From NCBI RefSeq assembly GCF_029168315.1, contig NZ_JARGYD010000013.1, positions 1 to 64,000 of the forward strand: a DNA stretch of 64,000 nucleotides, read 5' to 3'. The stretch comes from Psychromarinibacter halotolerans (GTDB lineage: Bacteria; Pseudomonadota; Alphaproteobacteria; Rhodobacterales; Rhodobacteraceae). The notes beneath the pieces were generated by a model, which worked only from the letters and a program-made list of their open reading frames with translations, was not told where the DNA came from and did not search any database. The position numbers and the translations under genes are program-made. This document shows positions 27,087 to 34,995 of the stretch, piece after piece. Positions within the stretch are counted from its first letter, which is position 1. Each line of letters opens with the position of its first letter.

Positions 27087-27622
27087 GACGCCGCCTGACC
27101 CAACACCTGCGCCGCTTCCGGCGCAGCGAGGACGGTGCGGCGATGACGATCGAATTCCTCATTCTGTTCCCGCTGTTCATCGCGATCCTTGTCGCCACCT
27201 TCGAGGTCGGCATGGTAAACGCGCGCCACGCGCTGCTGGAACGGGGCGTCGACCTTGCGGTCCGCGACCTGCGCCTTGGCCGCGATCCGACTCCGACCTA
27301 CGAGGAACTGCGCTGGGCGATCTGCCAGTATTCCGGCGTGATCGGCGACTGCGACGCGTCGCTGTTCGTGGAACTTGAACGGGTCAGCACCGCCGATTTT
27401 GACTTCCGCACCGGCCTGATCGCCTGCACCGACCAGTCGGAAGAGATCGACCTTGTCGAAGGGTTTAACCCTGGCACGCTGAACGACCTGATGGTCATCA
27501 CCGTTTGCGGCAAATTCCCCGTGATGCGCCCGCTCAGCTTCATCGGCCGCTACCTGCCAAAGCTGGGGGACGACCTGCACTATCGGCTGGTCGCGATGTC
27601 GGCCTTCGTGAACGAGCCCTGA
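27083..27622 (+). CDS. TadE/TadG family pseudopilin-like protein, GTG start
   Basis: 179 residues. RFRRSEDGAAMTIEFLILFPL is the TadE-type N-terminus, with glutamate E24 before a single membrane helix and then an extracytoplasmic domain with three cysteines (ICQ, DCD, ACT) and one more in TVCG. The GTG start is fixed by the GTGA overlap with the stop of the VWA gene, implying translational coupling. The next TadE-like gene starts 1 bp after its stop. Together the three look like a minor-pilin/anchor module. Confidence 0.8.
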   Translation: MRRRLTQHLRRFRRSEDGAAMTIEFLILFPLFIAILVATFEVGMVNARHALLERGVDLAVRDLRLGRDPTPTYEELRWAICQYSGVIGDCDASLFVELERVSTADFDFRTGLIACTDQSEEIDLVEGFNPGTLNDLMVITVCGKFPVMRPLSFIGRYLPKLGDDLHYRLVAMSAFVNEP

Positions 27623-27623
27623 C

Positions 27624-28220
27624 ATGAAGCGCCTACACACACACCTCCGCCGATTCCGGCGTTCCGAGCGCGGCACGTTCTCGGTCGAGACGGTCTTGAT
27701 CGTGCCGCTGCTGCTGTTCTGCTTTGCCGGGCTGTTCACCTTCTTCGATGCGTTCCGGATGCAGAACGTCAACGTCCGCGCGTCCTACACCGTGTCGGAC
27801 CTGATCTCGCGCGAGGACAACCTGCTGACGACCGATTACGTCACGGGCATGAACCAGCTTCTGTCGCTGCTGACCCAGTCGAAGCACCCGACGATCATCC
27901 GCGTGACGGCGGTCACCTACGACGAAGACGCCGACGAATTGTCTGTCGTCTGGTCGGCGGTCGACGGCGGGACCGAGGGGATCATCCTGCCGCTGGTCGA
28001 CGGCACCCTGGACGAGATCGAGGACCAGATCCCGATCATGGCCCACGGCGCGTTCAACATCGTCGTCGAAAGCTGGGCCGCATTCGAACCCGTGATGACA
28101 TGGGGTCTTGGCGCGTTCTACTTCGAGAACACCGTGGTCACCCGGCCCCGTTTCGCACCGAACCTGTGTTTCGAAGACGGCGAACTGACGCAGAACTCGC
28201 CCTGCCTGAACGCGCTGTAG
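27624..28220 (+). CDS. TadE/TadG family pseudopilin-like protein
   Basis: 198 residues. The N-terminus RRFRRSERGTFSVETVLIVP closely resembles that of its upstream neighbour (basic patch, E22, then a hydrophobic helix LLLFCFAGLFTFF), so the two probably arose by duplication, though the extracytoplasmic parts have diverged. The C-terminal domain ends in a cysteine pair (LCFEDG, SPCLNAL). Third gene of the VWA-TadG unit; no further tad gene follows. Confidence 0.78.
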   Translation: MKRLHTHLRRFRRSERGTFSVETVLIVPLLLFCFAGLFTFFDAFRMQNVNVRASYTVSDLISREDNLLTTDYVTGMNQLLSLLTQSKHPTIIRVTAVTYDEDADELSVVWSAVDGGTEGIILPLVDGTLDEIEDQIPIMAHGAFNIVVESWAAFEPVMTWGLGAFYFENTVVTRPRFAPNLCFEDGELTQNSPCLNAL

Positions 28221-28265
28221 CGGGCGCGTTCCGCACGCCCCCGATCACGCCCCCGGCCCTGCCGC

Positions 28266-28808
28266 TCAGGTCTTGTCGCTGTCCTTGGGGTCGTCCTTCG
28301 CGTCGTCCGCGGCATCTTCCAGACCGAACCCCAAAGGATCGCCGCCGCGCAGGCGCAGGGCGATCATGTCGGCCATGAACTTGGCCTGCCCCGCCGGTGT
28401 CACGCCGCCGATGCCCAGCTTGCGCCCCATGCGCCACCACAGGCCCGGCTGCCACGCGCGGTGGCCGGGTTTCTTGAGATGGACCAGAAAACCGTTCGAC
28501 GGCTTGAACGCGAACGCACCGCGTTCGACGCGGTCGATCTCGTCCATGCGGGCCAGCACCCGGCCCGTGCCGTCGCGCAGCCCCTCGTCCGTCAGTTCGA
28601 CATAGGTTTCGGTCGCCCGGCGGATGCGGTCGCCCATCACCACAGAGCCAAGGCCCAGCGCCACAAGGAAGGCCTGAAGGAACAGGTTCGCGGGCGGCGT
28701 GCTAAAGGCGAGGTACAAAAGCAACCCGCCCAGCGCCACCAGCAACGCCACCGCAAGCCAGCGCCGCGCCGGCGAAGGCGCGACGACCGCAATCACGTCA
28801 TCGGTCAT
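28266..28808 (-). CDS. Hypothetical membrane protein
   Basis: 180 residues, not recognised by name. Two hydrophobic helices at about 17-34 and 41-58 are followed by a soluble domain (ETYVELTDEGLRDGTGRVLA, then IDRVERGAFAFKPSNGFLVH) that looks like a small PH-like beta domain. The C-terminus is an Asp/Lys-rich tail. It sits 20 bp after phaR on the same strand, so it could be the second gene of a phaR unit, but no PHB role is known. Confidence 0.7.
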   Translation of the reverse strand: MTDDVIAVVAPSPARRWLAVALLVALGGLLLYLAFSTPPANLFLQAFLVALGLGSVVMGDRIRRATETYVELTDEGLRDGTGRVLARMDEIDRVERGAFAFKPSNGFLVHLKKPGHRAWQPGLWWRMGRKLGIGGVTPAGQAKFMADMIALRLRGGDPLGFGLEDAADDAKDDPKDSDKT

Positions 28809-28827
28809 GAGGGCTTCCTTTCGCCGC

Positions 28828-29373
28828 TCAGCTCAGCTTGGACAGCTTGGCCTGCAGCTCGGCCAGCTGCTTCTTGATGTCGTCCAGATCCTCCGACGAC
28901 CGCTCGGACGAGTCGGGCATCTTGCCCGTGCCCGGAGCGCCAGACCAACCGCCGGTCATCGCCTTCATGAAGGCATCCTGCTGCGCCTGCATCGCCTCGA
29001 AGCCCGGCATCTTCGCCATCGGGTTGGTGAAGTTCTCGAACATCTTCGACTGGCCGTCGCGCAGCATCTCGAAGGACATCTGCAGGAACTGAGGCACCAC
29101 CGACTGCACGCCCGTCGTATAGCTGCGGACAAGGTCCGTCAGCACGTTGATCGGCAACACGCTTTCGCCGTGGCTTTCATGGTCGGCAATGATCTGAAGA
29201 AGGTATTGCCGCGTCAGGTCGTCGCCGGATTTCAGATCGATGATCTGCACCTCGCGGCCGTCCCTGATGAACTGGGAAATATCGTCGAGCGTGACGTAGT
29301 CGCTCGTTTCAGTGTTGTAGAGTCTGCGGCTTGCGTAGCGCTTGATCAGCAGCGGTGCATCGGTATCGGCCAA
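28828..29373 (-). CDS. phaR: Polyhydroxyalkanoate synthesis repressor PhaR
   Basis: 181 residues. The N-terminal PHB accumulation regulatory domain is canonical (LLIKRYASRRLYNTETSDYV, then TLDDISQFIRDGREVQIIDL), followed by the second PHB_acc domain and a C-terminal coiled coil. PhaR represses phasin genes and is titrated away by binding the nascent PHB granule. It is next to two phasins, phaC and phaZ. Operators fitting its known CTGC-N3/4-GCAG site lie upstream of both phasins. Confidence 0.96.
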   Translation of the reverse strand: MADTDAPLLIKRYASRRLYNTETSDYVTLDDISQFIRDGREVQIIDLKSGDDLTRQYLLQIIADHESHGESVLPINVLTDLVRSYTTGVQSVVPQFLQMSFEMLRDGQSKMFENFTNPMAKMPGFEAMQAQQDAFMKAMTGGWSGAPGTGKMPDSSERSSEDLDDIKKQLAELQAKLSKLS

Positions 29374-29429
29374 CGCGGTCCCTCCCCGGGTATTTGGCGG
29401 TGCAGAAAAAAGAGTAGGCCCTTGCGGGA

Positions 29430-29460
29430 CAAAATAAAAGGGCGGGCTTTAAGCCCGCCC
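29430..29460 (-). terminator. Terminator of phasin gene 1
   Basis: A 10-bp stem (GGGCGGGCTT / AAGCCCGCCC, 29440-29460), followed on the minus strand by TTTTATTTTG. Confidence 0.88.
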
Positions 29461-29517
29461 AGTCCGGCGTTCCGGCAGGGAGGTATCCGGCGACGCCCCG
29501 AATTGTAGTGCTGCGCC

Positions 29518-29970
29518 TTACTTGGCGGCAGCGGTCGCCTTCTTCGCGGCTGCGGTCACCTCGGCGGTGGCCTTCTTGACAGCGGCGGACGCGTCCTCGG
29601 ACATGTCCTTGCCAGCGGCCAGCAGCAGCTCGACGGTTTCCATCTGGACCTTCTTCGCGACTTCGGCGAAGGCGGCCATCGTTTCGGCGGACATCTCGGC
29701 CTGAGCCGACGCGAAGTCGGTCATCGCTTTGGTGTAGTCAGCCGGGTCGTCCTTGACGGTCGTCATCGAGGAGATCTTCGACAGGGTGTCTTTCGTCCAC
29801 TTGGTCGAGATCTCGGTCGACTTGTCGGCCGCTTCCAGCGCAACCTTGGACAGCTTGTCCGACAGGGTGGCTTGGGTTTTGAAGGCGTCCTGCATCGCGG
29901 TCATGTCGACCGGGAAGGCGCCCATCATGTCTTGCATCATCTTGGTGTAGTCGGCGTTCTTCGCAGCCAT
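29518..29970 (-). CDS. phaP: Phasin family protein 1
   Basis: 150 residues, the amphipathic granule-coating protein of PHB inclusions. It is almost entirely helical, with the phasin core around KDDPADYTKAMTDFASAQ and an Ala/Lys-rich C-terminal tail (EVTAAAKKATAAAK). I chose the ATG at 29970 by family start and a good ribosome site (GGAGAA). A perfect PhaR operator lies about 95 bases upstream. It is a paralog of the phasin at 30.3-30.7 kb: the KDDP..DY.KAMTDFAS.Q block is shared. Confidence 0.93.
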   Translation of the reverse strand: MAAKNADYTKMMQDMMGAFPVDMTAMQDAFKTQATLSDKLSKVALEAADKSTEISTKWTKDTLSKISSMTTVKDDPADYTKAMTDFASAQAEMSAETMAAFAEVAKKVQMETVELLLAAGKDMSEDASAAVKKATAEVTAAAKKATAAAK

Positions 29971-30063
29971 ATCATTTCTCCTTCGGTGGATCGTGCCCGA
30001 TCCGGAATTCTGCATCTGCACAAGGAATATGCTTTCTGCGGCGCGGCATTTCAAGGGATTTTT

Positions 30064-30074
30064 CTGCAGTGCAG
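30064..30074. promoter_or_regulatory. PhaR operator upstream of phasin 1
   Basis: CTGC-AGT-GCAG, a perfect match to the CTGC-N3/4-GCAG site known for PhaR of Paracoccus denitrificans. It sits 94-104 bases before the phasin 1 ATG. Confidence 0.75.
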
Positions 30075-30190
30075 CAAAAATTTTTTATGATTATATGTCA
30101 GGAGCTTAACCCAGGAACCGCCCCGAAACCTTGGAATTTTGGCACGATTTAAGGCCGCGCGTGATTCCCTAAGGTAAGCAAAACCGGAAA

Positions 30191-30219
30191 TTGAAAAGGG
30201 CGGACCAAGGCCCGCCCTT
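30191..30219 (-). terminator. Terminator of phasin gene 2
   Basis: Stem AAGGGCGG / CCGCCCTT (30197-30204 and 30212-30219), with TTTTCAA following on the minus strand. Confidence 0.8.
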
Positions 30220-30275
30220 CCAAACTCGTTACAACACCTTTCGTCACACCCGGTCCCTCAACCGGGCGTCCCGGC

Positions 30276-30707
30276 TCACTTGGAACCGGGCCCCTTCATT
30301 CCCATCATGTCGGCGGCTTTCTGGACCGCCTCGGCGGCCTCTTCGCCCATCGACGAACTGGCTTCCATCAGGATCGAAATCGTCTGTTCCTGCAGCGCCT
30401 GGGCGATCTGCGCGAACTGGTTCAGGTTCTCTTGCGCCAGCGCGCCCTGCGAGGATGCGAAGTCGGTCATCGCCTTGGCGTAATCGCTGGGATCGTCCTT
30501 CACCGAGGTGACATCGCCCATGTTCGCGATCGTCTGCTTGGTCCAGCTGCTGGACAGTTCGCTGGCCTTGCCCGCCGCTTCCAAAGCCGCCTGCGACAGC
30601 TTTTCGCCGACGACGGCAGACCCTTTGATGTGGTCCATCATCGCGCTCATGTCGACGTTCGCGAACGGGTCCGAGCCGGTTCCTTTGCCAGTTGTCGATT
30701 TCGCCAT
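30276..30707 (-). CDS. Phasin family protein 2
   Basis: 143 residues, a second phasin. The central helix block KDDPSDYAKAMTDFASSQ nearly repeats that of phasin 1, while the N- and C-termini differ (no Ala/Lys tail; ends KAADMMGMKGPGSK). The ATG at 30707 replaces an upstream in-frame start at 30743 that would place coding sequence closer to the operator. The presence of two phasins next to each other suggests division of labour on the granule, which is inference. Confidence 0.92.
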   Translation of the reverse strand: MAKSTTGKGTGSDPFANVDMSAMMDHIKGSAVVGEKLSQAALEAAGKASELSSSWTKQTIANMGDVTSVKDDPSDYAKAMTDFASSQGALAQENLNQFAQIAQALQEQTISILMEASSSMGEEAAEAVQKAADMMGMKGPGSK

Positions 30708-30770
30708 TCTAGCCTTCCCCCAATTGAATTGCAGGCCGATCACCTGCCGTTACGTCATCGGATCGATACA

Positions 30771-30787
30771 ATGCTGCACCGCAGCAT
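30771..30787. promoter_or_regulatory. PhaR operator upstream of phasin 2
   Basis: CTGC-ACC-GCAG within the longer palindrome ATGCTGC-ACC-GCAGCAT, 64-80 bases before the phasin 2 ATG. The best PhaR-type site in the window. Confidence 0.8.
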
Positions 30788-30818
30788 TCAAGAGAATTTC
30801 GACGCATACCGCCGGATT

Positions 30819-32627
30819 CTAGGCGGGTTCGCCGATCAGGCGCGGCTGCGCCACCACATAGACCCCCGGCGCGTCGCAGATCGCCGGATGTTTCGAGTCG
30901 CCGGGCTCGCGGGCCGGAACCATCTTGCCCGACCGCTTCGCCAGCCATTCTTCCCACCGGGGCCACCACGATCCTTCGTGGAACTCGGCGCCGGCCATCC
31001 AGCTGTCCGCGTCCTGCGACAGGTCCTCGTTCACGTAATGGCCGTACTTCTTCTTGCTGGGCGGATTAACGATCCCGGCGATATGCCCCGACTCTGACAC
31101 GAGGAAGGTCTTCGACCGGCTGCCCATCTGCCGCACGCCGTTGAAACAGGCCTTCCACGCCGCGATGTGATCCGTTTCACAGGTGATGGAAAACAGCGGC
31201 ACGCGCACGTCCTTCAGCGACAGCGTTTCGCCCAGAAGCTCCATCTCGCCCCGCGCGAACAGGTTCTGCTGGCACAGCCACCGCAGGTACTCGGTACACA
31301 TGCGGCCGGGCAGGTTCGCCCCGTCCCCGTTCCAGAACAGAAGGTCGAACGCTGGGGGAGATTCCCCCATCATGTAGCTTCGGATCGCCGGACGGTAGAC
31401 AAGATCGTTGGACCGCAGGAAAGAGAACGTCCGCGCCATGATCTTGTGGTTGAGATAGCCCTTCTCGGCCATCTCGGCCTCAAGCGAATCGACGAAGTCG
31501 TCGGTCAGGAACGGCGTGAACTCGCCCTGATCGGAAAAATCCGTCAGCGCGGTGAAGAATGTTGCCGACTTGATCGAGTTGTCCTTCTTCTTGTGAAGAT
31601 AAGACAGGGTCAGCGCCAGCGTGGTGCCGGCGATGCAATAGCCGATCACGTTCAGCCGCTTCTGACCGCTCAGCTGCTTCACCTGCTCGATCGCGGTCAG
31701 GTAACCTTCGGTGATGTAAGTATCCAGCCCCACGTCGGAATAGGTCTCGTCCGGGTTCACCCAGCTGACCACGAACAGGGTATAGCCCTGCTCGACCACC
31801 CACTTGATCAGCGAGTTCTGCGGCTTGAGATCGAGGATGTAGTACTTGTTGATCCACGGCGGGAACACCAGCAGCGGCGTCTCGTGCACGGTCTCGGTCT
31901 GCGGGCTGTACTGGATCAGCTCGAACATCCGGTTGCGGAACACCACCTTGCCCGGCGTGGTCGCGATGTTGCTGCCGACCTTGAACGCGTCCTTGTCGGC
32001 CAGCGTCACGTTCAGGCTGCCCTCGGACGCCTCGATGTCGCGCACAAGGTTCTCCAGCCCGTCGACAAGGCTTTGCCCGTTGGTTTCAACGGCGCGCTGC
32101 AAGGCTTCCGGGTTGGTCCCAAGGAAGTTGGTCGGGCTGAACATGTCGATGATCTGGCGGCTGAAGTACTCGACCCGGCGGCGTTCGCGGTCGTCCAGCC
32201 CGTCCAGCGCGCCGACGGCATTCTTCATCGCCTCAGAGTTCAGCATGTACTGCTGCTTGAGAAAGTTGAAATACGGATGCGTCTGCCACAGCGGGTCCGA
32301 GAACCGCTTGTCCGACGGCGTCGCGTCTTCCGGGGTCTCCATCTTGCCACGCGCCAAAGCCTGCTGCGCATCGGCATAGTGCTGCAGGGTCTTGCCCCAA
32401 TAGCTGATCTGCTGCTCCAGCATCCGGGCCGGGTTCGCCATCATCTCGGCCATGTAGGCAGAGGCGGCCTTCATGTACAAATCCTGGCCCGGCCCCTGCA
32501 GTCCGGCACGGTCCGGGGTCTTGTTTGCCAAGGCCGCGACAAGGCGCTGGGACAGGTCTTCCATCTTAACCAGGTTGGCACTTAGCTCGTCCAGTTCCCG
32601 GCCTGCTCCGTTTTCCTCGGTTGTCAT
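30819..32627 (-). CDS. phaC: Class I polyhydroxyalkanoate synthase PhaC
   Basis: 602 residues. It polymerises (R)-3-hydroxyacyl-CoA to PHA on granules. The catalytic cysteine is C331 in VIGYCIAGTT; the Asp is in ITCETDHIAAW and the His in VSESGHIAGIVNPPSKKKYG. The lipase-like box is G-Y-C-I-A-G, so the usual second Gly of GxCxG is Ala here. I chose the ATG at 32627 (MTTEENG) by similarity; a long upstream frame is open but runs into the divergent phaZ. It is divergent from phaZ across 101 bp. Confidence 0.95.
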   Translation of the reverse strand: MTTEENGAGRELDELSANLVKMEDLSQRLVAALANKTPDRAGLQGPGQDLYMKAASAYMAEMMANPARMLEQQISYWGKTLQHYADAQQALARGKMETPEDATPSDKRFSDPLWQTHPYFNFLKQQYMLNSEAMKNAVGALDGLDDRERRRVEYFSRQIIDMFSPTNFLGTNPEALQRAVETNGQSLVDGLENLVRDIEASEGSLNVTLADKDAFKVGSNIATTPGKVVFRNRMFELIQYSPQTETVHETPLLVFPPWINKYYILDLKPQNSLIKWVVEQGYTLFVVSWVNPDETYSDVGLDTYITEGYLTAIEQVKQLSGQKRLNVIGYCIAGTTLALTLSYLHKKKDNSIKSATFFTALTDFSDQGEFTPFLTDDFVDSLEAEMAEKGYLNHKIMARTFSFLRSNDLVYRPAIRSYMMGESPPAFDLLFWNGDGANLPGRMCTEYLRWLCQQNLFARGEMELLGETLSLKDVRVPLFSITCETDHIAAWKACFNGVRQMGSRSKTFLVSESGHIAGIVNPPSKKKYGHYVNEDLSQDADSWMAGAEFHEGSWWPRWEEWLAKRSGKMVPAREPGDSKHPAICDAPGVYVVAQPRLIGEPA

Positions 32628-32646
32628 TTTAACATTTCCAGCTATT

Positions 32647-32658
32647 TTGCACATGCAG
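32647..32658. promoter_or_regulatory. Imperfect PhaR-type site between phaC and phaZ
   Basis: TTGC-ACAT-GCAG, one base off CTGC-N4-GCAG, in the 101-bp divergent spacer. It is 20-31 bases from the phaC ATG and 71-82 from the phaZ ATG, so it could act on either. Confidence 0.5.
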
Positions 32659-32728
32659 CAACGGGCGTCACCGTATCGGGGAGGAGTGGCGGCGCATAGA
32701 CCTGCCGAACAATCCAGGGACATGATCC

Positions 32729-34252
32729 ATGCGCTATCTTGCGACCTACGATCTGATGGAAACCTTCCGTAACACCAACCAGTGGTTGGGCGCGACGGCG
32801 GCGGCGATGGGGTCCTACCCGGCCGTGGGCATGTTTCCATCCCCTGCCTTCCAGATTCTGCGCGCATGGGGCGAGGTCACGGAACGGACCTTCGCCCGCA
32901 TGGTCGCCAAGCCCGACTGGGGCATCACCTCGGTCGTGGGCGAGGACGGTCGCGACCATGTCGTGTCCGTCGAACCGCTGGTCAAACGCCCCTTCGGCGA
33001 CCTGGTCCACTTCCGCGTCGCGGGCCGACCCGAGCGTAAGCGCCGTGTTCTTCTCGTCGCTCCGATGTCCGGTCACTATGCCACCCTCCTTCGGTCGACT
33101 GTAACCAGCCTGCTTCCGGATTGCGAAGTCTATATTACGGATTGGCACAACGCGCGCGAAATTCCCGTCAGCGAAGGCAAGTTCGACGTCGAGGATTATA
33201 CCAAGTACCTGATCGAGTTCATGCGCGCCCTTGGGCATTCGACCCACGTCATCGCGGTGTGCCAGCCTGCCCCGCTTGCGCTGGCCGCCACAGCCTATCT
33301 GGCCGAACATGACCCGCTGGCGCAGCCCCGCAGCCTGACGCTGATCGGCGGCCCGATCGACCCCGATGCCGCCGATACCGACGTCACGGATTTCGGTCGT
33401 CGTGTCACGATGGGCCAACTGGAATGGATGGCGATCCAGCACGTCGGCGCCAAGTATCCCGGCGTCGGACGCATGGTGTACCCCGGCCTTCTGCAGCTTG
33501 CCGGCTTCATGTCGATGAACTCGGAAACCCACGGCGAGGCGTTCTACAATCAGGTGATCGCCGCCGCCAAGGGCGAGGCCAGCGACCACGACCGGCACAA
33601 CCGCTTCTACGACGAATACCTTGCTGTGATGGACATGACGGCAGAGTTCTACCTGTCGACGGTCGAGCGGATCTTCAAAAGCTGCGAGATCGCGAAGAAC
33701 GAATTCACCATCGACGGCAAGCCCATCGACATCACCAAGATCACCGACGTGGCGGTCAAGGTGGTCGAGGGCGAGAAGGACGACATCAGCGCGCCCGGCC
33801 AGTGTCTTGCCGCGCTGAACCTGATGCCCAACCTGCCCGACAGCAAGAAGGCGGCGCACCTTGAACCGGGAGCCGGTCACTACGGCATCTTCGCGGGCAA
33901 GTCGTGGCGCAACAACATCCGGCCGCTGGTTCTGAAATTCATCGACGACAACGCGGCGCCCGGCGGGGTCTCGTCCAAGCGCAAGGCCGATGCGGAACAG
34001 CGTCAGGCCGAACGCACGTCCGAGATGGACGCGAAACCGGCGCTGACGGCGGCGTCCTCGGTCGAGAAAGAGACCGCCGAAAAGCCCAAAACGGCGCCCC
34101 GTGCCCGCAAGACCGCGACGAAATCCGCTGCGGCCAAGACCAGCAACGGAACCGCCAACGGCGCGGCTAAGACCACGTCGCCGAAGAAGCCCCGCGCCCC
34201 GCGGAAATCGGCCACGAAAGCCAATTCCGGAGAGACGCCGACACGGCATTAG
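32729..34252 (+). CDS. phaZ: Intracellular polyhydroxyalkanoate depolymerase PhaZ
   Basis: 507 residues. It mobilises stored PHB. The N-terminal ~410 residues form the intracellular depolymerase domain with the nucleophilic cysteine C178 in VIAVCQPAPL and the histidine in EPGAGHYGIFAGK. From about residue 411 to the end there is a ~95-residue Lys/Ala/Thr-rich tail (KTAPRARKTATKSAAAKT, PKKPRAPRKSATK), resembling histone H1 or PhaF-like DNA-binding tails and longer than typical PhaZ. The 3' end overlaps the convergent hydrolase gene by 86 bp. Confidence 0.94.
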   Translation: MRYLATYDLMETFRNTNQWLGATAAAMGSYPAVGMFPSPAFQILRAWGEVTERTFARMVAKPDWGITSVVGEDGRDHVVSVEPLVKRPFGDLVHFRVAGRPERKRRVLLVAPMSGHYATLLRSTVTSLLPDCEVYITDWHNAREIPVSEGKFDVEDYTKYLIEFMRALGHSTHVIAVCQPAPLALAATAYLAEHDPLAQPRSLTLIGGPIDPDAADTDVTDFGRRVTMGQLEWMAIQHVGAKYPGVGRMVYPGLLQLAGFMSMNSETHGEAFYNQVIAAAKGEASDHDRHNRFYDEYLAVMDMTAEFYLSTVERIFKSCEIAKNEFTIDGKPIDITKITDVAVKVVEGEKDDISAPGQCLAALNLMPNLPDSKKAAHLEPGAGHYGIFAGKSWRNNIRPLVLKFIDDNAAPGGVSSKRKADAEQRQAERTSEMDAKPALTAASSVEKETAEKPKTAPRARKTATKSAAAKTSNGTANGAAKTTSPKKPRAPRKSATKANSGETPTRH

Positions 34253-34907
34253 GGTTCTCGAGCGCCGGCAAATGTCCGGCGCCCGGCACCACCTCTAGCT
34301 TCGCCTTCAGCATCAGGTGCGCCAGAAACTCGTGCCGCCTGACCGGGAACAGCGTGTCGGCCTCGCCGCACATCACCAGCGTGGGCGTGCGCGACTTGCG
34401 CAGGACGCCCTGCTGGTCCGGCCGCTTCTGCATCGCGCGCGACTGGCGGATGAAGGTCTCCGCCCCAAGGTCCAGCGCCATGTCCTGCATCATCTGCCAG
34501 ATCGCATCGCGCTGATCGCCGTCGGCGATGTGTTCGGGACGCAGTTCGTCCTGCATCGCCTCGGCCAGCCGCCCTGCCCGCGCCGCGACGATCCGTTCTT
34601 CGCGCGCGGCGGCGACCTTGGGCAGCTCCGACTGGCAATTGGTGTCCATCAGCGCCAGCCGCGTGACCCGTTCGGGCGCGCGGGCAAGGATGTCCATCGC
34701 GATCATGCCGCCCAGCCCGTGCCCGCACAGCGCGAACTGCTCCGGCGCGCGGGCCAGGATCGCATCGCCCATCTCCTCGATCGTCTCGCCGGTCAGCGGC
34801 GGGGCGACGTGGACGGATGTCTCCCAGCTTAGCTCGACGATCTGCGGAAGGAACCCGCGCGAGTCGGACATCATGCCCGGGATAAGGACCAGAGGCTCTT
34901 GCATCAT
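34167..34907 (-). CDS. Alpha/beta hydrolase-fold protein lacking the nucleophile serine
   Basis: 246 residues. The fold is clear: LVLIPGMMSDSRGF oxyanion region, MCGEADTLFP acid loop and PGAGHLPALENP histidine. At the nucleophile elbow the sequence is CGHGLGG, with Gly64 (codon GGG) where the family has Ser. Either it is a non-catalytic member or it works differently. The start is ATG 34907 or the adjacent 34904, with GAGGA upstream. The last ~28 codons lie antisense within phaZ, so one of the two C-termini is unusual. Confidence 0.8.
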   Translation of the reverse strand: MMQEPLVLIPGMMSDSRGFLPQIVELSWETSVHVAPPLTGETIEEMGDAILARAPEQFALCGHGLGGMIAMDILARAPERVTRLALMDTNCQSELPKVAAAREERIVAARAGRLAEAMQDELRPEHIADGDQRDAIWQMMQDMALDLGAETFIRQSRAMQKRPDQQGVLRKSRTPTLVMCGEADTLFPVRRHEFLAHLMLKAKLEVVPGAGHLPALENPNAVSASLRNWLSWPISAGRGASSATWS

Positions 34908-34995
34908 TTCCTCAGTAAAATTCGTTCCGTGCTATGCAGCAGCGCATGACACGCCTCTTTGTTCCAATTTAGCCAGCTTCATGCAACTCATCGGC

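Larger units (their letters stand above)
29971..30275. other. Phasin intergenic region
   Basis: 305 bases. It holds the phasin 1 promoter region with a PhaR operator (30064-30074) next to an A/T-rich stretch, and the terminator of phasin 2 (30191-30219). No further ORF is supportable. Confidence 0.7.
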
